NCBI GenBank assembly: GCA_009773475.1
Contig: WSXV01000003.1
Span: forward strand, 155,179 to 219,178
Reading direction: 5' to 3'
Source: Desulfobulbaceae bacterium
GTDB lineage: Bacteria > Desulfobacterota > Desulfobulbia > Desulfobulbales > Desulfocapsaceae
Length of the DNA: 64,000 bases
The notes below the pieces were generated by a model. It was given only the letters and a program-made list of their open reading frames with translations. It did no database searches and was not told the origin of the DNA. Position 1 is the stretch's first letter. The number at the start of each line of letters is the position of its first letter. Shown here in pieces: positions 17,148 through 26,353 of the stretch. The position numbers and the translations under genes are program-made.

Positions 17148-18374
17148 ATGTTGAAGAACAAACAGAAAATTGTTGTGATGGGATTGGGGTACATCGGTTT
17201 GCCCACTGCGTCCATGTTGGCCACCAAGGGGCATGAGGTGGTGGGGGTGGATATCAACGAAGAGGCGGTCAAGACCATCAATTCCGGCAAGATTCATATC
17301 GTGGAGCCGGATCTTGATATCCTTGTCCGGTCGGCGGTGAACAGCGGCAACCTGCGCGCATCAATCGTTCCCGAGGAGGCCGATACCTTTATCCTGGCGG
17401 TGCCGACTCCTTTCAAGATGGGTGTGGATCATTGCAAGATGCCGGATATCAGCTTTGTGGAAGCGGCGACGCGGAGCATAGCGCCCTTTCTGCAGCCCGG
17501 AAATCTGGTCATTCTGGAATCGACCTCGCCCATCGGGACCACCGAGCGTCTGGCCGAGATTATTGCCGAATGCCGACCGGATCTGGCTTCGAGCAGCCGG
17601 ATTCATCTGGCCCATTGCCCGGAGCGGGTACTGCCAGGCCATATTATCCGCGAGCTGGTGGACAACGACCGGATCATCGGCGGCATTGACAAGATCTCGG
17701 CCGACAAGGCCCGCGACCTCTACAAGACCTTCTGCAACGGCAATATCTTCCTGGCCGACAGCAAAACCGCCGAGATGGCCAAGCTCGTGGAAAACTCCTT
17801 CCGCGATGTCAATATCGCCTTTGCCAATGAGCTTTCCATCATCTGCGACCGCCTTGGGATCAATGTCTGGGAGCTCATTGAGCTGGCCAATCGCCATCCC
17901 CGCGTCAATATTCTGCAGCCCGGTCCCGGGGTCGGCGGGCATTGTATCGCCGTTGATCCGTGGTTTATCGTGGCCGCTGCGCCCGAAGAGGCGCGCCTTA
18001 TCCGCACCGCACGGGAGGTGAACGATGATAAGCCGCACTGGGTGTTGAACCGGGTCAAGGCCAAGGCCGATCGGTTTAAGGATCCGGTTATCGGCTGCCT
18101 GGGCCTGGCGTTCAAGGCCAACATCGATGATCTGCGCGAGTCTCCGGCCCTGGATATCACCAAGGAGCTGATCAATCAGGGGATTGGCCGGGTGATGGCC
18201 TGCGAGCCCAATGTGACTCACGGCTTTGATAAATTTCCTTTGTATTCTTTGGAGCAGGTTTTACGGGAGGCGGATATTTTGCTGGTCCTCGTGGATCATG
18301 ACGAGTTCAAGGAGATTGACCGGGAATTGTTAAAGGAAAAGGTGTTGATTGATACCCGCGGGGTCTGGCGCTAG
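17148..18374 (+). CDS. wecC: UDP-N-acetyl-D-mannosamine dehydrogenase (WecC family)
   Basis: From ATG 17148 the protein has 408 residues. An N-terminal NAD-binding loop GLGYIGLPTA is followed by VGVDINE, CPERVLPG near the middle and GPGVGGHCIAVDPWF containing the catalytic cysteine, then the C-terminal GLAFKANIDDLRESPA segment. The enzyme oxidises UDP-ManNAc to UDP-ManNAcA, a precursor for acidic EPS. The in-frame ATG at 17112 is rejected because AAGGAA lies seven bases before 17148. Related UDP-sugar dehydrogenases (UDP-GlcNAc type) cannot be excluded. No epimerase (wecB) gene lies beside it. Confidence 0.9.
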   Translation: MLKNKQKIVVMGLGYIGLPTASMLATKGHEVVGVDINEEAVKTINSGKIHIVEPDLDILVRSAVNSGNLRASIVPEEADTFILAVPTPFKMGVDHCKMPDISFVEAATRSIAPFLQPGNLVILESTSPIGTTERLAEIIAECRPDLASSSRIHLAHCPERVLPGHIIRELVDNDRIIGGIDKISADKARDLYKTFCNGNIFLADSKTAEMAKLVENSFRDVNIAFANELSIICDRLGINVWELIELANRHPRVNILQPGPGVGGHCIAVDPWFIVAAAPEEARLIRTAREVNDDKPHWVLNRVKAKADRFKDPVIGCLGLAFKANIDDLRESPALDITKELINQGIGRVMACEPNVTHGFDKFPLYSLEQVLREADILLVLVDHDEFKEIDRELLKEKVLIDTRGVWR

Positions 18375-18730
18375 GATATAAAGCCCCCTCCTTGTTTTTA
18401 AGGAGGGGGTTGGGGGTGGTTCTTCTTGCAAGAAAGACGAGCCGGTTGCGGCCTGATGACGAGTTGCAATTGTATTAAGTTATTGTTAGCAGATGGAATT
18501 TTATGTGCGAAGAGGTCTGATATAAGGTAACTTGCTGAATTTTAGTGTCAAATCGTTGGACAGTAAGAGCGAGTATTTATTATCGAAAAGAGATACCCAA
18601 TAGGAAGCACTCGGGGATGCTGTCCTGGTCAATGCGCCAGAACCATAATTTTGTATGGTTATTTCTTAAGCGGCCCCTCAAGATCATGTCGATTTCCCTG
18701 CAATTCGAAAGCACCTGGAGTTAGCCTGTT
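18375..18730. other. Gene-free stretch before the exosortase gene
   Basis: A GC-rich hairpin CCCCCTCCTT/AAGGAGGGGG occurs at 18383-18408, just after the wecC-like stop. It is followed by G/T-rich rather than T-only sequence, so it may be a weak terminator or the common palindromic repeat. The remainder is A+T-richer and probably contains the promoter of the export/sorting operon, but no convincing -35/-10 or -24/-12 pair was found. Confidence 0.5.
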
Positions 18731-20269
18731 ATGAGTGACAAATCCGTTGCCACCCCATTCCGTTATCTTCTCCCCCTGCTCTATGGGGCGCTCTTTGTCC
18801 TCCTCTATGCCTCGAGTTATGGGGACATGTTGGACTGGTGGGGAAACCCTGATTACAACTACTGCTCTCTCGTCCCATTGATTGCAGCCTACCTGCTCTG
18901 GGAGCGGCGGCAGACTTTATGCTTGCCTTCCGTTCCTTCAATGGCTGGGTTTGTCGTGGCGGTATTTGGCCTATTTCTCTATCTGCTGGGTGAGATGGGG
19001 GGGCATTTATTCAGTATTCATATTTCATCCTGGATTATCTTTGTGGGGTTGCTATGGATGCATTTTGGGTGGGATAAGCTTCGAGCCATAGCCTTTCCGG
19101 TTTGTATTTTACTGGCAATGTTTCCTCTTCCCAATATTGTCAACACCACAATCACTTCTGGGCTGAAGTTGATCTCTTCAAATCTCGGGGTCAAGATTCT
19201 TCAGCTCTCAGGTGTGGCTGTTTTTCAGGATGGCAATATTATTGACCTCGGGTTTACCCGCATGGAGGTGGTGGAGGCGTGCAGCGGGCTCCGCTATTTT
19301 TTCCCGCTCATCCTGGTTGCCATTCTTCTTGCAGCCCATCATAGAGCCAGGTTCTGGCAACGTTTCATGCTGGTGCTTTCAGCTGTGCCCTTCAGTATCC
19401 TGACCAATGCCTTGCGCATTGCCGCTATGGGCTGGCTCTATCCGGTGATGGGGAATGATATCATTGAAGGCTTCTGGCACGAATTCCTTGGCTGGGTTCT
19501 CTTCATGTTCACCATCGTTTTCCTGCTGGTTGAGATGCGTCTTCTGTTGTGGCTGGTCCCCATGGGCGCTAGCCAACCGCCAAAGAATGTTTTCACTGTT
19601 TCTAGGCAGATGCCAAGACAGCGGGCAGTATTGCCCATGGCGCTGGTAATGCTGGTTATGTTGGCGGGGACTGCCACTTGCACCCGGACAATAAATTTTC
19701 GCGAGCAAGTACCAATGGTTAAGCCGATGTCAGAATTTCCCATGACCATTGGTGAGTGGCAGGGAAAGACTACGCCTCTGGAGCAGATATACCTGGATGC
19801 GCTTAATCTCACCGATTACCTCCAGGCAGACTATGTGAATGAGCAAGGACGATCAGTTGGTGTTTATGTGGGCTATTATGCAAGTCAAACCAAGGGGGTG
19901 TCAACTCATTCTCCAGAGGTCTGTCTCCCCGGGAGTGGTTGGATCTTTAAGGGGTCCGGTTTAGCGCTGGTACCGGTCGGGGAAGCGGAAACAATGGCCG
20001 AGGTTAAGCGGGTGGTCATGGAAAAAAATGGGGTCAAGATGCTCATGTATTACTGGTATGCTCAGCGGGGCCGGGTGTTGAATAATCCATTTCAGCTCAA
20101 ATGGTTTACCTTTGTCGATGCCCTGACCAAACAACGAACCGACGGCGCCTTGGTGCGGCTTATCACCACGGTGCATGAACGCGAAAAGCCCGAAGATGCC
20201 GAGGCCCGTTTGCAGGGATTTGTGCGTCAGGTTGGACCGCAGCTGAACACCTACCTCCCCGGCAAGTAA
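18731..20269 (+). CDS. xrtD: Exosortase fused to EpsI domain (XrtD type)
   Basis: The 512-residue protein has about eight membrane helices in its first 280 residues with the exosortase catalytic set: Cys184 in VVEACSGLRYFFP, Arg229 in NALRIAAMG and His250 in GFWHEFLGW. The C-terminal part is an EpsI domain with the conserved THSPEVCLPGSGW. Exosortases cleave C-terminal sorting signals and hand proteins to the cell surface or EPS. Fusion to EpsI and the VPVPAAAWLLGSGLLGL signal on the protein at 63300-63857 point to the VPLPA-CTERM-specific XrtD type rather than XrtA. It heads the sorting/export operon, and the next gene starts two bases after its stop codon. Confidence 0.88.
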   Translation: MSDKSVATPFRYLLPLLYGALFVLLYASSYGDMLDWWGNPDYNYCSLVPLIAAYLLWERRQTLCLPSVPSMAGFVVAVFGLFLYLLGEMGGHLFSIHISSWIIFVGLLWMHFGWDKLRAIAFPVCILLAMFPLPNIVNTTITSGLKLISSNLGVKILQLSGVAVFQDGNIIDLGFTRMEVVEACSGLRYFFPLILVAILLAAHHRARFWQRFMLVLSAVPFSILTNALRIAAMGWLYPVMGNDIIEGFWHEFLGWVLFMFTIVFLLVEMRLLLWLVPMGASQPPKNVFTVSRQMPRQRAVLPMALVMLVMLAGTATCTRTINFREQVPMVKPMSEFPMTIGEWQGKTTPLEQIYLDALNLTDYLQADYVNEQGRSVGVYVGYYASQTKGVSTHSPEVCLPGSGWIFKGSGLALVPVGEAETMAEVKRVVMEKNGVKMLMYYWYAQRGRVLNNPFQLKWFTFVDALTKQRTDGALVRLITTVHEREKPEDAEARLQGFVRQVGPQLNTYLPGK

Positions 20270-20270
20270 T

Positions 20271-21911
20271 ATGGCTTTTCTCTCCACTCTCTTTGTCTCG
20301 CTGGTGCTGACCATCGCCATGATTCCGGTCTTGAGCCGGCTGGCGGTGCGCTGGCACATGCTCGATGTGCCTGATGAACGTAAGGTGCACGAGACGCCGG
20401 TGCCGCGATGCGGGGGAGTGGCCATGGCCGTGGGGGCCTTTATCCCGATCCTCTACTGGTATTCAGATAATCCCTTTATTCTCTCCTTTCTTCTGGCGGC
20501 AGGGGTGATTGTCTTTTTTGGGATAAGTGATGACTTTCTCGCCTTGCGTCCGCGCTGGAAAGTGCTTGGCCAGATCATCGCGGCCCTGATTGTCATTTAT
20601 GGGGGGGATGTGAGGATCGTCTTCCTCGGCGGATTGCTGCCAGACGGGATGCTGCTGCCGGCCTGGATCTCCGTACCGCTGACCCTGCTGGTCATCGTCG
20701 GGGTGACCAATGCGATCAATCTTGCCGATGGTCTGGACGGTCTGGCCGGTGGGATCAGCCTGCTGGCGATGTGTTGTATTGGCTATCTGGCCTACATGAC
20801 CGGCAGGTATGAGCTTGGTCTGGTGTGTCTGGCTTTTGCTGGGGCGCTTTTTGGCTTTCTTCGCTTTAATACTCACCCAGCCTCCATCTTTATGGGAGAC
20901 TCGGGCAGTCAGCTCCTTGGTTTTTCGGCGATCACCCTGTCCCTGACCCTCACCCAACAGGTGACCGCCTTCAGCCCTTTGATCCCTCTGCTCCTGTTTG
21001 GCGCCCCGGTGCTCGATACCCTCACCGTTATGACGTCACGGATCAAGAATGGCCGTCCGCCATTCTCGCCGGACCGGACCCATTTTCACCACCGGCTGCT
21101 GGACATGGGGCTTTTTCACTCGGAGACGGTGCTAACCCTCTATCTTGTGCAGGCTATTCTGGTGCTGGTGACATTTTTTCTTCGTTTTCAGTCGGAATAC
21201 TTGATTTTATCTGTGTATCTGTTGTTTACTTTGATAACCCTCAGTTTTTTCCACTATGCCAATGGTGGAGGAGGGCAGTCACAACGGTATTTTGCCCTTG
21301 ATCAGTATAAGGCCAGGTTACGATCCTTGCGGGATCAGCGGCGGATTGTGAAGTTTGCCTTTCCCTGCCTGAAGTATCTTCTTTTTAGCCTGATGCTGTT
21401 GAGCAGTTTTTGTGCCCCGAAGCTGGAGCATGTCCCGGTATTGTCAGTGCTTGCTGTGGGCGCGCTGCTCCTGCTGATGCGCTATTTCCGGCCGGAGGCT
21501 CTGGGCAAAGTGCTGCGCATGGTCTTTTACCTCGTTGTTCCCTATGCCGTGTATGGGGGGGATTGTGTTGCCCACGAACTGCTGGGGGATGGCGGAGACC
21601 TGACTTTGAGTATCGCCTTTGTGGTGATGCTGATGACGGGTATGGTGGTGACCATGTTTTCCACCCGTCAACAGGGGTTCACGAGTACGCCCCTGGATTT
21701 TTTGATTCTTTTGATTGTGCTTTTGATTCTGATCCTGCCGGGAATGAGTTTTCAGGATCAGCGTCTGGGATTAATCGGCCTGAAGTGTATTATTTTTTAC
21801 ATCAGCTTTGAGGTTGTGGTGGCTGATATGCGGGGAAAAAATGATGGGGTCTTGCTGGTGACGACTATGTCGTTCCTGGTCTTTGCCCTGAAATCTTACT
21901 ATGGAAATTAA
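20271..21911 (+). CDS. WecA/MraY-like undecaprenyl-phosphate sugar-1-phosphate transferase with extra C-terminal membrane domain
   Basis: The 546-residue protein begins with a complete WecA-like module: DVPDERKVHETPVPRCGG, NAINLADGLDGLAGG, FMGDSGSQLLGFS and PFSPDRTHFHHRLLDMG. This enzyme type starts repeat-unit synthesis by moving GlcNAc-1-P (or a similar sugar) onto undecaprenyl phosphate. WecA proteins usually end near residue 340-360. Here about 180 more residues follow with several hydrophobic segments of unknown role. The gene follows the exosortase directly and overlaps the TPR lipoprotein gene by 11 bases, implying a single operon. Confidence 0.88.
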   Translation: MAFLSTLFVSLVLTIAMIPVLSRLAVRWHMLDVPDERKVHETPVPRCGGVAMAVGAFIPILYWYSDNPFILSFLLAAGVIVFFGISDDFLALRPRWKVLGQIIAALIVIYGGDVRIVFLGGLLPDGMLLPAWISVPLTLLVIVGVTNAINLADGLDGLAGGISLLAMCCIGYLAYMTGRYELGLVCLAFAGALFGFLRFNTHPASIFMGDSGSQLLGFSAITLSLTLTQQVTAFSPLIPLLLFGAPVLDTLTVMTSRIKNGRPPFSPDRTHFHHRLLDMGLFHSETVLTLYLVQAILVLVTFFLRFQSEYLILSVYLLFTLITLSFFHYANGGGGQSQRYFALDQYKARLRSLRDQRRIVKFAFPCLKYLLFSLMLLSSFCAPKLEHVPVLSVLAVGALLLLMRYFRPEALGKVLRMVFYLVVPYAVYGGDCVAHELLGDGGDLTLSIAFVVMLMTGMVVTMFSTRQQGFTSTPLDFLILLIVLLILILPGMSFQDQRLGLIGLKCIIFYISFEVVVADMRGKNDGVLLVTTMSFLVFALKSYYGN

Positions 21912-24306
21912 AATGAAGATGAAGAAAGTAAGCGCAGGCTGGTTACTGGTCCTGCTGGTTCTGACGCTGGCGGCGTGCAGCTCGCCAGCCGAGAAAAAAC
22001 AGAAGTTCATGGACAAGGGCACCGCCTATTACGAGCAGGGCGACTACGTCAAGGCCTTCCTTGAGGTGCGCAACGCCATTACCATCGATCCTGAATATGT
22101 GGAGGCCTATTATCTGGCCGCCAAAATTGCGCTCAGCCAGGGCAAGGCCCAGGACGCCTTCAACTATTTCAGTAAAACCGTGGAAAAACAGCCGGATCAC
22201 GCCGGTGCCAACCTCGAACTGGGCCGGTTCTTTCTGGCCAATAGAGATCTTGTCATGGCCCGGCAGAAGGCCGATCTGGTTTTGGCCAAGGAGCCCGACA
22301 ATATTCAGGCCCAGCTCTTTCATTGTGCCCTCTTGCTCTCCGAAGATAAGGCCGGCCAGGCAAGAGAGCTGCTTGAAAAGCTACTGCCCAAGGCTGCGGG
22401 AGAGGTGAATCTGTACCTGCTCCTTGCCGCAGTGTACCAGAAGTTGAACGAGGGCGAGAAGGTGCAGGCCATCCTTGAGCAGGGGTCTGTCGCCAACCCC
22501 AAATCCGTGAACCTGCATGCGGCCCTGGTCGATTACTATGTGAAGAGCAAACAGTTGAACAAGGTGGAGAAAGAGCTCCAGCAGATCTCCGCCATCGAGC
22601 CTGATAATGCCGAGCATGTGCAGCGTCTTGCCGGCTATTACTGGCAGATGAAGCGCCAGGACGAGGCTGCGGCTTTAATTCAGGGGCTGGTTGCAAAAGA
22701 CAAAACCAATGAGCAGCGCTGGGTCGATGCGGCCAAATTTTATCTGGTTCGCAATGAATATGAGCAGAGCAGTAAGCTCTTGTCCGAGGGCCTGCAGAAT
22801 CACCCAAAAAGTTTTGCTTTGCGCCTTCTCCAGCGTGATGTGTATGTGGCCCAGCAGAAAATCGACAAGGCCATCGCGGTGTTGCAGGAATGTCTGGCCA
22901 TGGATGACAAACATGCCGATTATGTAGCCGCCCTGCGGGGGCTGGCGGAATTGTATTATCGCCTGGGCAGCATTGATGAGGCCGAAAAGTATATCGCCGA
23001 TGCCCTGACGAAAAGTCCCCAGGATCTTGAAAGTCATCTACTGAACGCCACCATCCTTCAGCTTAAAGGGGAACTGGATCTGGCCATAGCCGAGTATCGG
23101 GTGGTGTTGCAGGGGCGGCCGGAGGCCATTCCGGTTTCCTTGAAGCTGGCAGAGGCCTACGCTCAGAACAAGCAGCTCGGCCTTGCCCGGGAGACCTTGC
23201 AGCAGGCCCTGAAGATTGAGGAAAACTCGCCGCAGGTGTTGTCTGCCTTGGCCCGTCTTGCCAACCTGCAGAAGGACTATCCCGAGGTGGAATCCCTGCT
23301 CCAGCGCATCGTCGCAACCCAGCCCAATAATCCCGCGGCCATGGCGGATCTTGCTGATTTCTATCTGGCCCATGGGAAGCAGGACAAGGCGCTCCAGCTG
23401 TATCAGAAAATTGTGGAGCAGGTGCCGGGCAACGCCCAGTCCTATCTTAAACTGGCTTCCTTTTATGCCCGTGAAAAGAAGCTGGACAAGGCCTCGGCCA
23501 CGGTGGCTTCGGGCTTAAGCCGACTTCCCGACAGCGCCCTGCTGCTTGAGTATTCCGTTCGGCTGGCCCTTGACCGGCAGCGACCGGACGAGGCCCTGGC
23601 CCTGATCGGAGAACGTCTCAGCCGCCATCCCGACGATATCCTCGCCTACGGGCTGACCGGAGCTGTGGCCATGGCAGGCAAGGACTATCCGGCAGCAGAA
23701 CGCGCCTACCGCAAGGCCATGGCCCTGGATATGGCTCGACCGGAGGCAGCGGCCAGTCTGGCCAATGTTCTGGTGTTGTCCGGACAGGGGGAAAAGGGAG
23801 TGGTTGAGGTCGAGCAGCAGCTGACCAATCCACCCCGAACCCTTGGCGCATACCTGTTGCTGGGCAGCCTCCATGAAGGGCTGAAGCAGCCGCAGAAGGC
23901 CATTGCCGTCTATGAGCGGGCCGTGCAGGATCATCCGGAAAACTGGATCGTCAATAATAATCTTGCCTATCTGCTGACCGAGCAGGGCCCCTCTCCTGCT
24001 GATCTCGCCAAGGCCCTGGAGCTTGCTAAAAAAGCGCAGCGCCTTGATCCGGAGAATTTCGCCGTCCTCGATACCATCGGCTGGATCTACTATAAGATGG
24101 AAAAATTTGACCAAGCCCAGGCCGTGTTTTCGCTGGTGTTGGGCGGCAATCAGAGTAACCCGGTGTTCCAGTATCACATGGGAATGGCGCAGCTCAAGAT
24201 GGGTAAAAAAGAAGAGGCAAAAGAAAGGTTAAAGCTGGCGCTTGCCAGTTCGCAGTCGTTCAGTGGCAAAGAGGACGCGGAAAAGGCCCTGAAGGAATTA
24301 AATTAA
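21901..24306 (+). CDS. prsT: PrsT-like TPR-repeat lipoprotein of exosortase/EPS loci
   Basis: The 801-residue protein starts with a lipoprotein signal (LLVLLVLTLAACSS, lipid cysteine near residue 26). It is then built of some twenty tetratricopeptide repeats (for example GDYVKAFLEVRNAITIDPEY). This matches the long TPR lipoproteins found in PEP-CTERM/exosortase EPS loci, which are thought to scaffold export across the periplasm. ATG 21901 overlaps the end of the WecA-like gene; ATG 21913 is a close alternative. Confidence 0.88.
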   Translation: MEIKMKMKKVSAGWLLVLLVLTLAACSSPAEKKQKFMDKGTAYYEQGDYVKAFLEVRNAITIDPEYVEAYYLAAKIALSQGKAQDAFNYFSKTVEKQPDHAGANLELGRFFLANRDLVMARQKADLVLAKEPDNIQAQLFHCALLLSEDKAGQARELLEKLLPKAAGEVNLYLLLAAVYQKLNEGEKVQAILEQGSVANPKSVNLHAALVDYYVKSKQLNKVEKELQQISAIEPDNAEHVQRLAGYYWQMKRQDEAAALIQGLVAKDKTNEQRWVDAAKFYLVRNEYEQSSKLLSEGLQNHPKSFALRLLQRDVYVAQQKIDKAIAVLQECLAMDDKHADYVAALRGLAELYYRLGSIDEAEKYIADALTKSPQDLESHLLNATILQLKGELDLAIAEYRVVLQGRPEAIPVSLKLAEAYAQNKQLGLARETLQQALKIEENSPQVLSALARLANLQKDYPEVESLLQRIVATQPNNPAAMADLADFYLAHGKQDKALQLYQKIVEQVPGNAQSYLKLASFYAREKKLDKASATVASGLSRLPDSALLLEYSVRLALDRQRPDEALALIGERLSRHPDDILAYGLTGAVAMAGKDYPAAERAYRKAMALDMARPEAAASLANVLVLSGQGEKGVVEVEQQLTNPPRTLGAYLLLGSLHEGLKQPQKAIAVYERAVQDHPENWIVNNNLAYLLTEQGPSPADLAKALELAKKAQRLDPENFAVLDTIGWIYYKMEKFDQAQAVFSLVLGGNQSNPVFQYHMGMAQLKMGKKEEAKERLKLALASSQSFSGKEDAEKALKELN

Positions 24307-24334
24307 TCAGGTTATCTGAAGCAAGGAGCTGGGT

Positions 24335-24961
24335 ATGTTGCGAAATGTGCTGAATCGAAAATGGCTGATGGTGGTTGGAATGTGGGCTTTGTGCATGATC
24401 TCCTGCGGCTGGTCGGTGGCCGCCGATGGCGGAGCTGCGGGGGGAGATGGCAAGGCGCTGGTGCCACAGGCCGGAGAGGGGACCTATACCATCGGGGCCG
24501 GTGATATCCTCTCCATTTCGGTGTGGAAAAATGCCGACCTGACCCGGGTGATGCAGGTGCTGCCGGATGGCATGATCTCCTTTCCTCTGGTTGGCGAGAT
24601 CAAGGTGGCCGGCACGACTGTGGCCCAGTTGAAGAAAAATCTTCAGGATAAACTGACCCCCTTTGTCCCCGATCCGGAAATCTCGGTGGAGGTGCAGCGG
24701 GTCAACAGCATGATTGTCTATGTGATCGGGCGGATAAACCGGCCCGGCCATTTTGAGCTTGTCGGCAACATGAATGTCCTTCAGGCCCTGGCCATGGCCG
24801 GCGGTCTTACTCCTTTTGCCAAGCGTGACGGCATCAAGGTGGTCAGGAATGAAAAGGACAAGACCATGGAGTATCCCTTCGACTATGATGCCGTTACAGT
24901 GGATGAGAATCATGTCCAAAATATTCAGTTGCGTCGCGGCGACGTTGTCGTCGTTCCGTAA
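24335..24961 (+). CDS. Wza-like polysaccharide export protein (short form)
   Basis: The 208-residue protein has a signal-like N-terminus. A poly-export domain follows (GAGDILSISVWKNADLTRVMQVLPDG, about residues 50-130) with one SLBB-type segment (VIGRINRPGHFELVGNMNVLQALAMAGGL cut here into its parts VIGRINRPGHF and NVLQALAMAGG). It lacks the later ring and outer-membrane helix of full Wza. That fits short exporters that pair with a separate beta-barrel, here the next gene. AAGGAG lies six bases before the ATG. Confidence 0.9.
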   Translation: MLRNVLNRKWLMVVGMWALCMISCGWSVAADGGAAGGDGKALVPQAGEGTYTIGAGDILSISVWKNADLTRVMQVLPDGMISFPLVGEIKVAGTTVAQLKKNLQDKLTPFVPDPEISVEVQRVNSMIVYVIGRINRPGHFELVGNMNVLQALAMAGGLTPFAKRDGIKVVRNEKDKTMEYPFDYDAVTVDENHVQNIQLRRGDVVVVP

Positions 24962-24997
24962 TCGGCTCTGTAATTTTCTATCCGGATCAGGCATTTT

Positions 24998-26251
24998 ATG
25001 AAATCGACGACACTTCTCTGGGGACTGGCAACTATCATCGTGGGATGTTCCGTCCCCGAGGCAAAGGCTGATGCGTGGAAGGTGGTGCCCTCCATTGCGG
25101 TTCAGCAGAAGTACAGCGATAATATCTTTTTCGATGCCGAGAATACCGAGAGCGATTTTATCAGCACGGTTTCTCCGGCCCTGGAATTCTCCGAAAGGAC
25201 AGAGCGGCTGACAGCGAGCTTCAAGGCCCAGCTCGACAGCCTGACCTACCTTGATAACAGCTATCTGAACGCCACCGATCAGAATTACCGGGGCAGTCTC
25301 AGGTATGCCGTGACGCCCAAGGCCAATGTGTTTACCTCCGCCGGGTTTCGCAAGGATTCTCAGGTGGATCGTGACCTGGGCGAGACCGGTCTTCTGCAGG
25401 GGGATGCGACCAGGAAGAATTACACCTATGAGGCAGGCGGGGATTATGCCCTGTCGGAAGCCATGGGTATCCGGATGGCGTTCAATGGCTTGCAGGATGA
25501 TTATGATGATCCTACCGAGTACGATCTCGAATCCCAGGGCGTCTCCGTTATCCTCAGCCGTGATCTCTCCGCCTTTATGAGAGCGACCACCGGCCGCCTC
25601 AGCGGGAGTTATAACCAGTATGACCAGACCAAAGAACAGAGTTTTTTTGGCGGCATTGTTTCCTCTGAATCAACCTACAATGTGAAAAATTATTCCGGTT
25701 CCATCGGGGCGGAGCGCCAGTGGGATGAAAAGTTCACCCTGTTTGCTGATGCCGGTTGGCGGTATACGGATTCTACTCAGGAGTTTACTCAGGTAAATTC
25801 CTTTTTCAGTCCTCCATTGGTGTTTGCCGAAACCCAGGAGAGTAACGGCAGCGGATTCACCGGCCAGTTTGGAGGGTCGTATCGCGGTGAGACAACAAAT
25901 GCCACACTTTCCCTGTCCCAGGAGGTCAGCGCCGCAAGCGGCACCACCGGGGCAACGGATCGGACCATATTCCGGGGGACGGTGGGTCGAAAGTTGACTG
26001 AGAAGGCCCGCTTCGATGTGATGGCGGAGTATTATATCAACACCTCGGTGCAGGATGAGGTTCGGGCAGGTTCCAACGTGGATGAAAAAACCCTGCGCTT
26101 CAATCCGCGATTGGGGTATCAGTTTAATCAGGATTTCTGGCTTGAGGCCGCGTATCTGTTCGAGCAGGTTGATGATCAGGTAGATGATACGGTGAGTGAA
26201 AGGAATATGGTCTGGTGTCGTCTTGTGTATCAGTACCCTTTGTTTGAATAG
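24998..26251 (+). CDS. Outer-membrane beta-barrel protein of exosortase/EPS loci (TIGR03016-like)
   Basis: The 417-residue protein has a signal peptide (about residues 1-24). Alternating amphipathic strands rich in aromatic and small residues run to a terminal phenylalanine-containing end (YQYPLFE), as expected for a barrel. The opening VVPSIAVQQKYSDNIFFD resembles the PEP-CTERM-system outer-membrane proteins. Placement between the Wza-like and Wzz-like genes suggests it is the outer-membrane pore for the EPS. No clear ribosome site is seen before the ATG. Confidence 0.82.
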   Translation: MKSTTLLWGLATIIVGCSVPEAKADAWKVVPSIAVQQKYSDNIFFDAENTESDFISTVSPALEFSERTERLTASFKAQLDSLTYLDNSYLNATDQNYRGSLRYAVTPKANVFTSAGFRKDSQVDRDLGETGLLQGDATRKNYTYEAGGDYALSEAMGIRMAFNGLQDDYDDPTEYDLESQGVSVILSRDLSAFMRATTGRLSGSYNQYDQTKEQSFFGGIVSSESTYNVKNYSGSIGAERQWDEKFTLFADAGWRYTDSTQEFTQVNSFFSPPLVFAETQESNGSGFTGQFGGSYRGETTNATLSLSQEVSAASGTTGATDRTIFRGTVGRKLTEKARFDVMAEYYINTSVQDEVRAGSNVDEKTLRFNPRLGYQFNQDFWLEAAYLFEQVDDQVDDTVSERNMVWCRLVYQYPLFE

Positions 26252-26264
26252 GAAGACGTATGTT

Positions 26265-26287
26265 ACTTATCCCGTTTATCGGGGTTA
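26265..26287. repeat. Half copy of the CCCGTTTATCGGGG compound palindrome element
   Basis: ACTTATCCCGTTTATCGGGG followed by TTA matches one hairpin of the element that recurs at 27862-27942, 30745-30827 and 36471-36554. The second, A+T-rich hairpin is missing here. Confidence 0.75.
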
Positions 26288-26353
26288 AATCGGCTTGTTG
26301 GGAGAAGGGTCCCGGGGCCGGTGAATGATAAAATTTTAGAAGGAATGGGAAGT

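Noticed and set aside
17361-18221. 286-codon frame opposite the wecC-like gene
   Set aside because: Antisense shadow of a gene with the full nucleotide-sugar dehydrogenase motif set.
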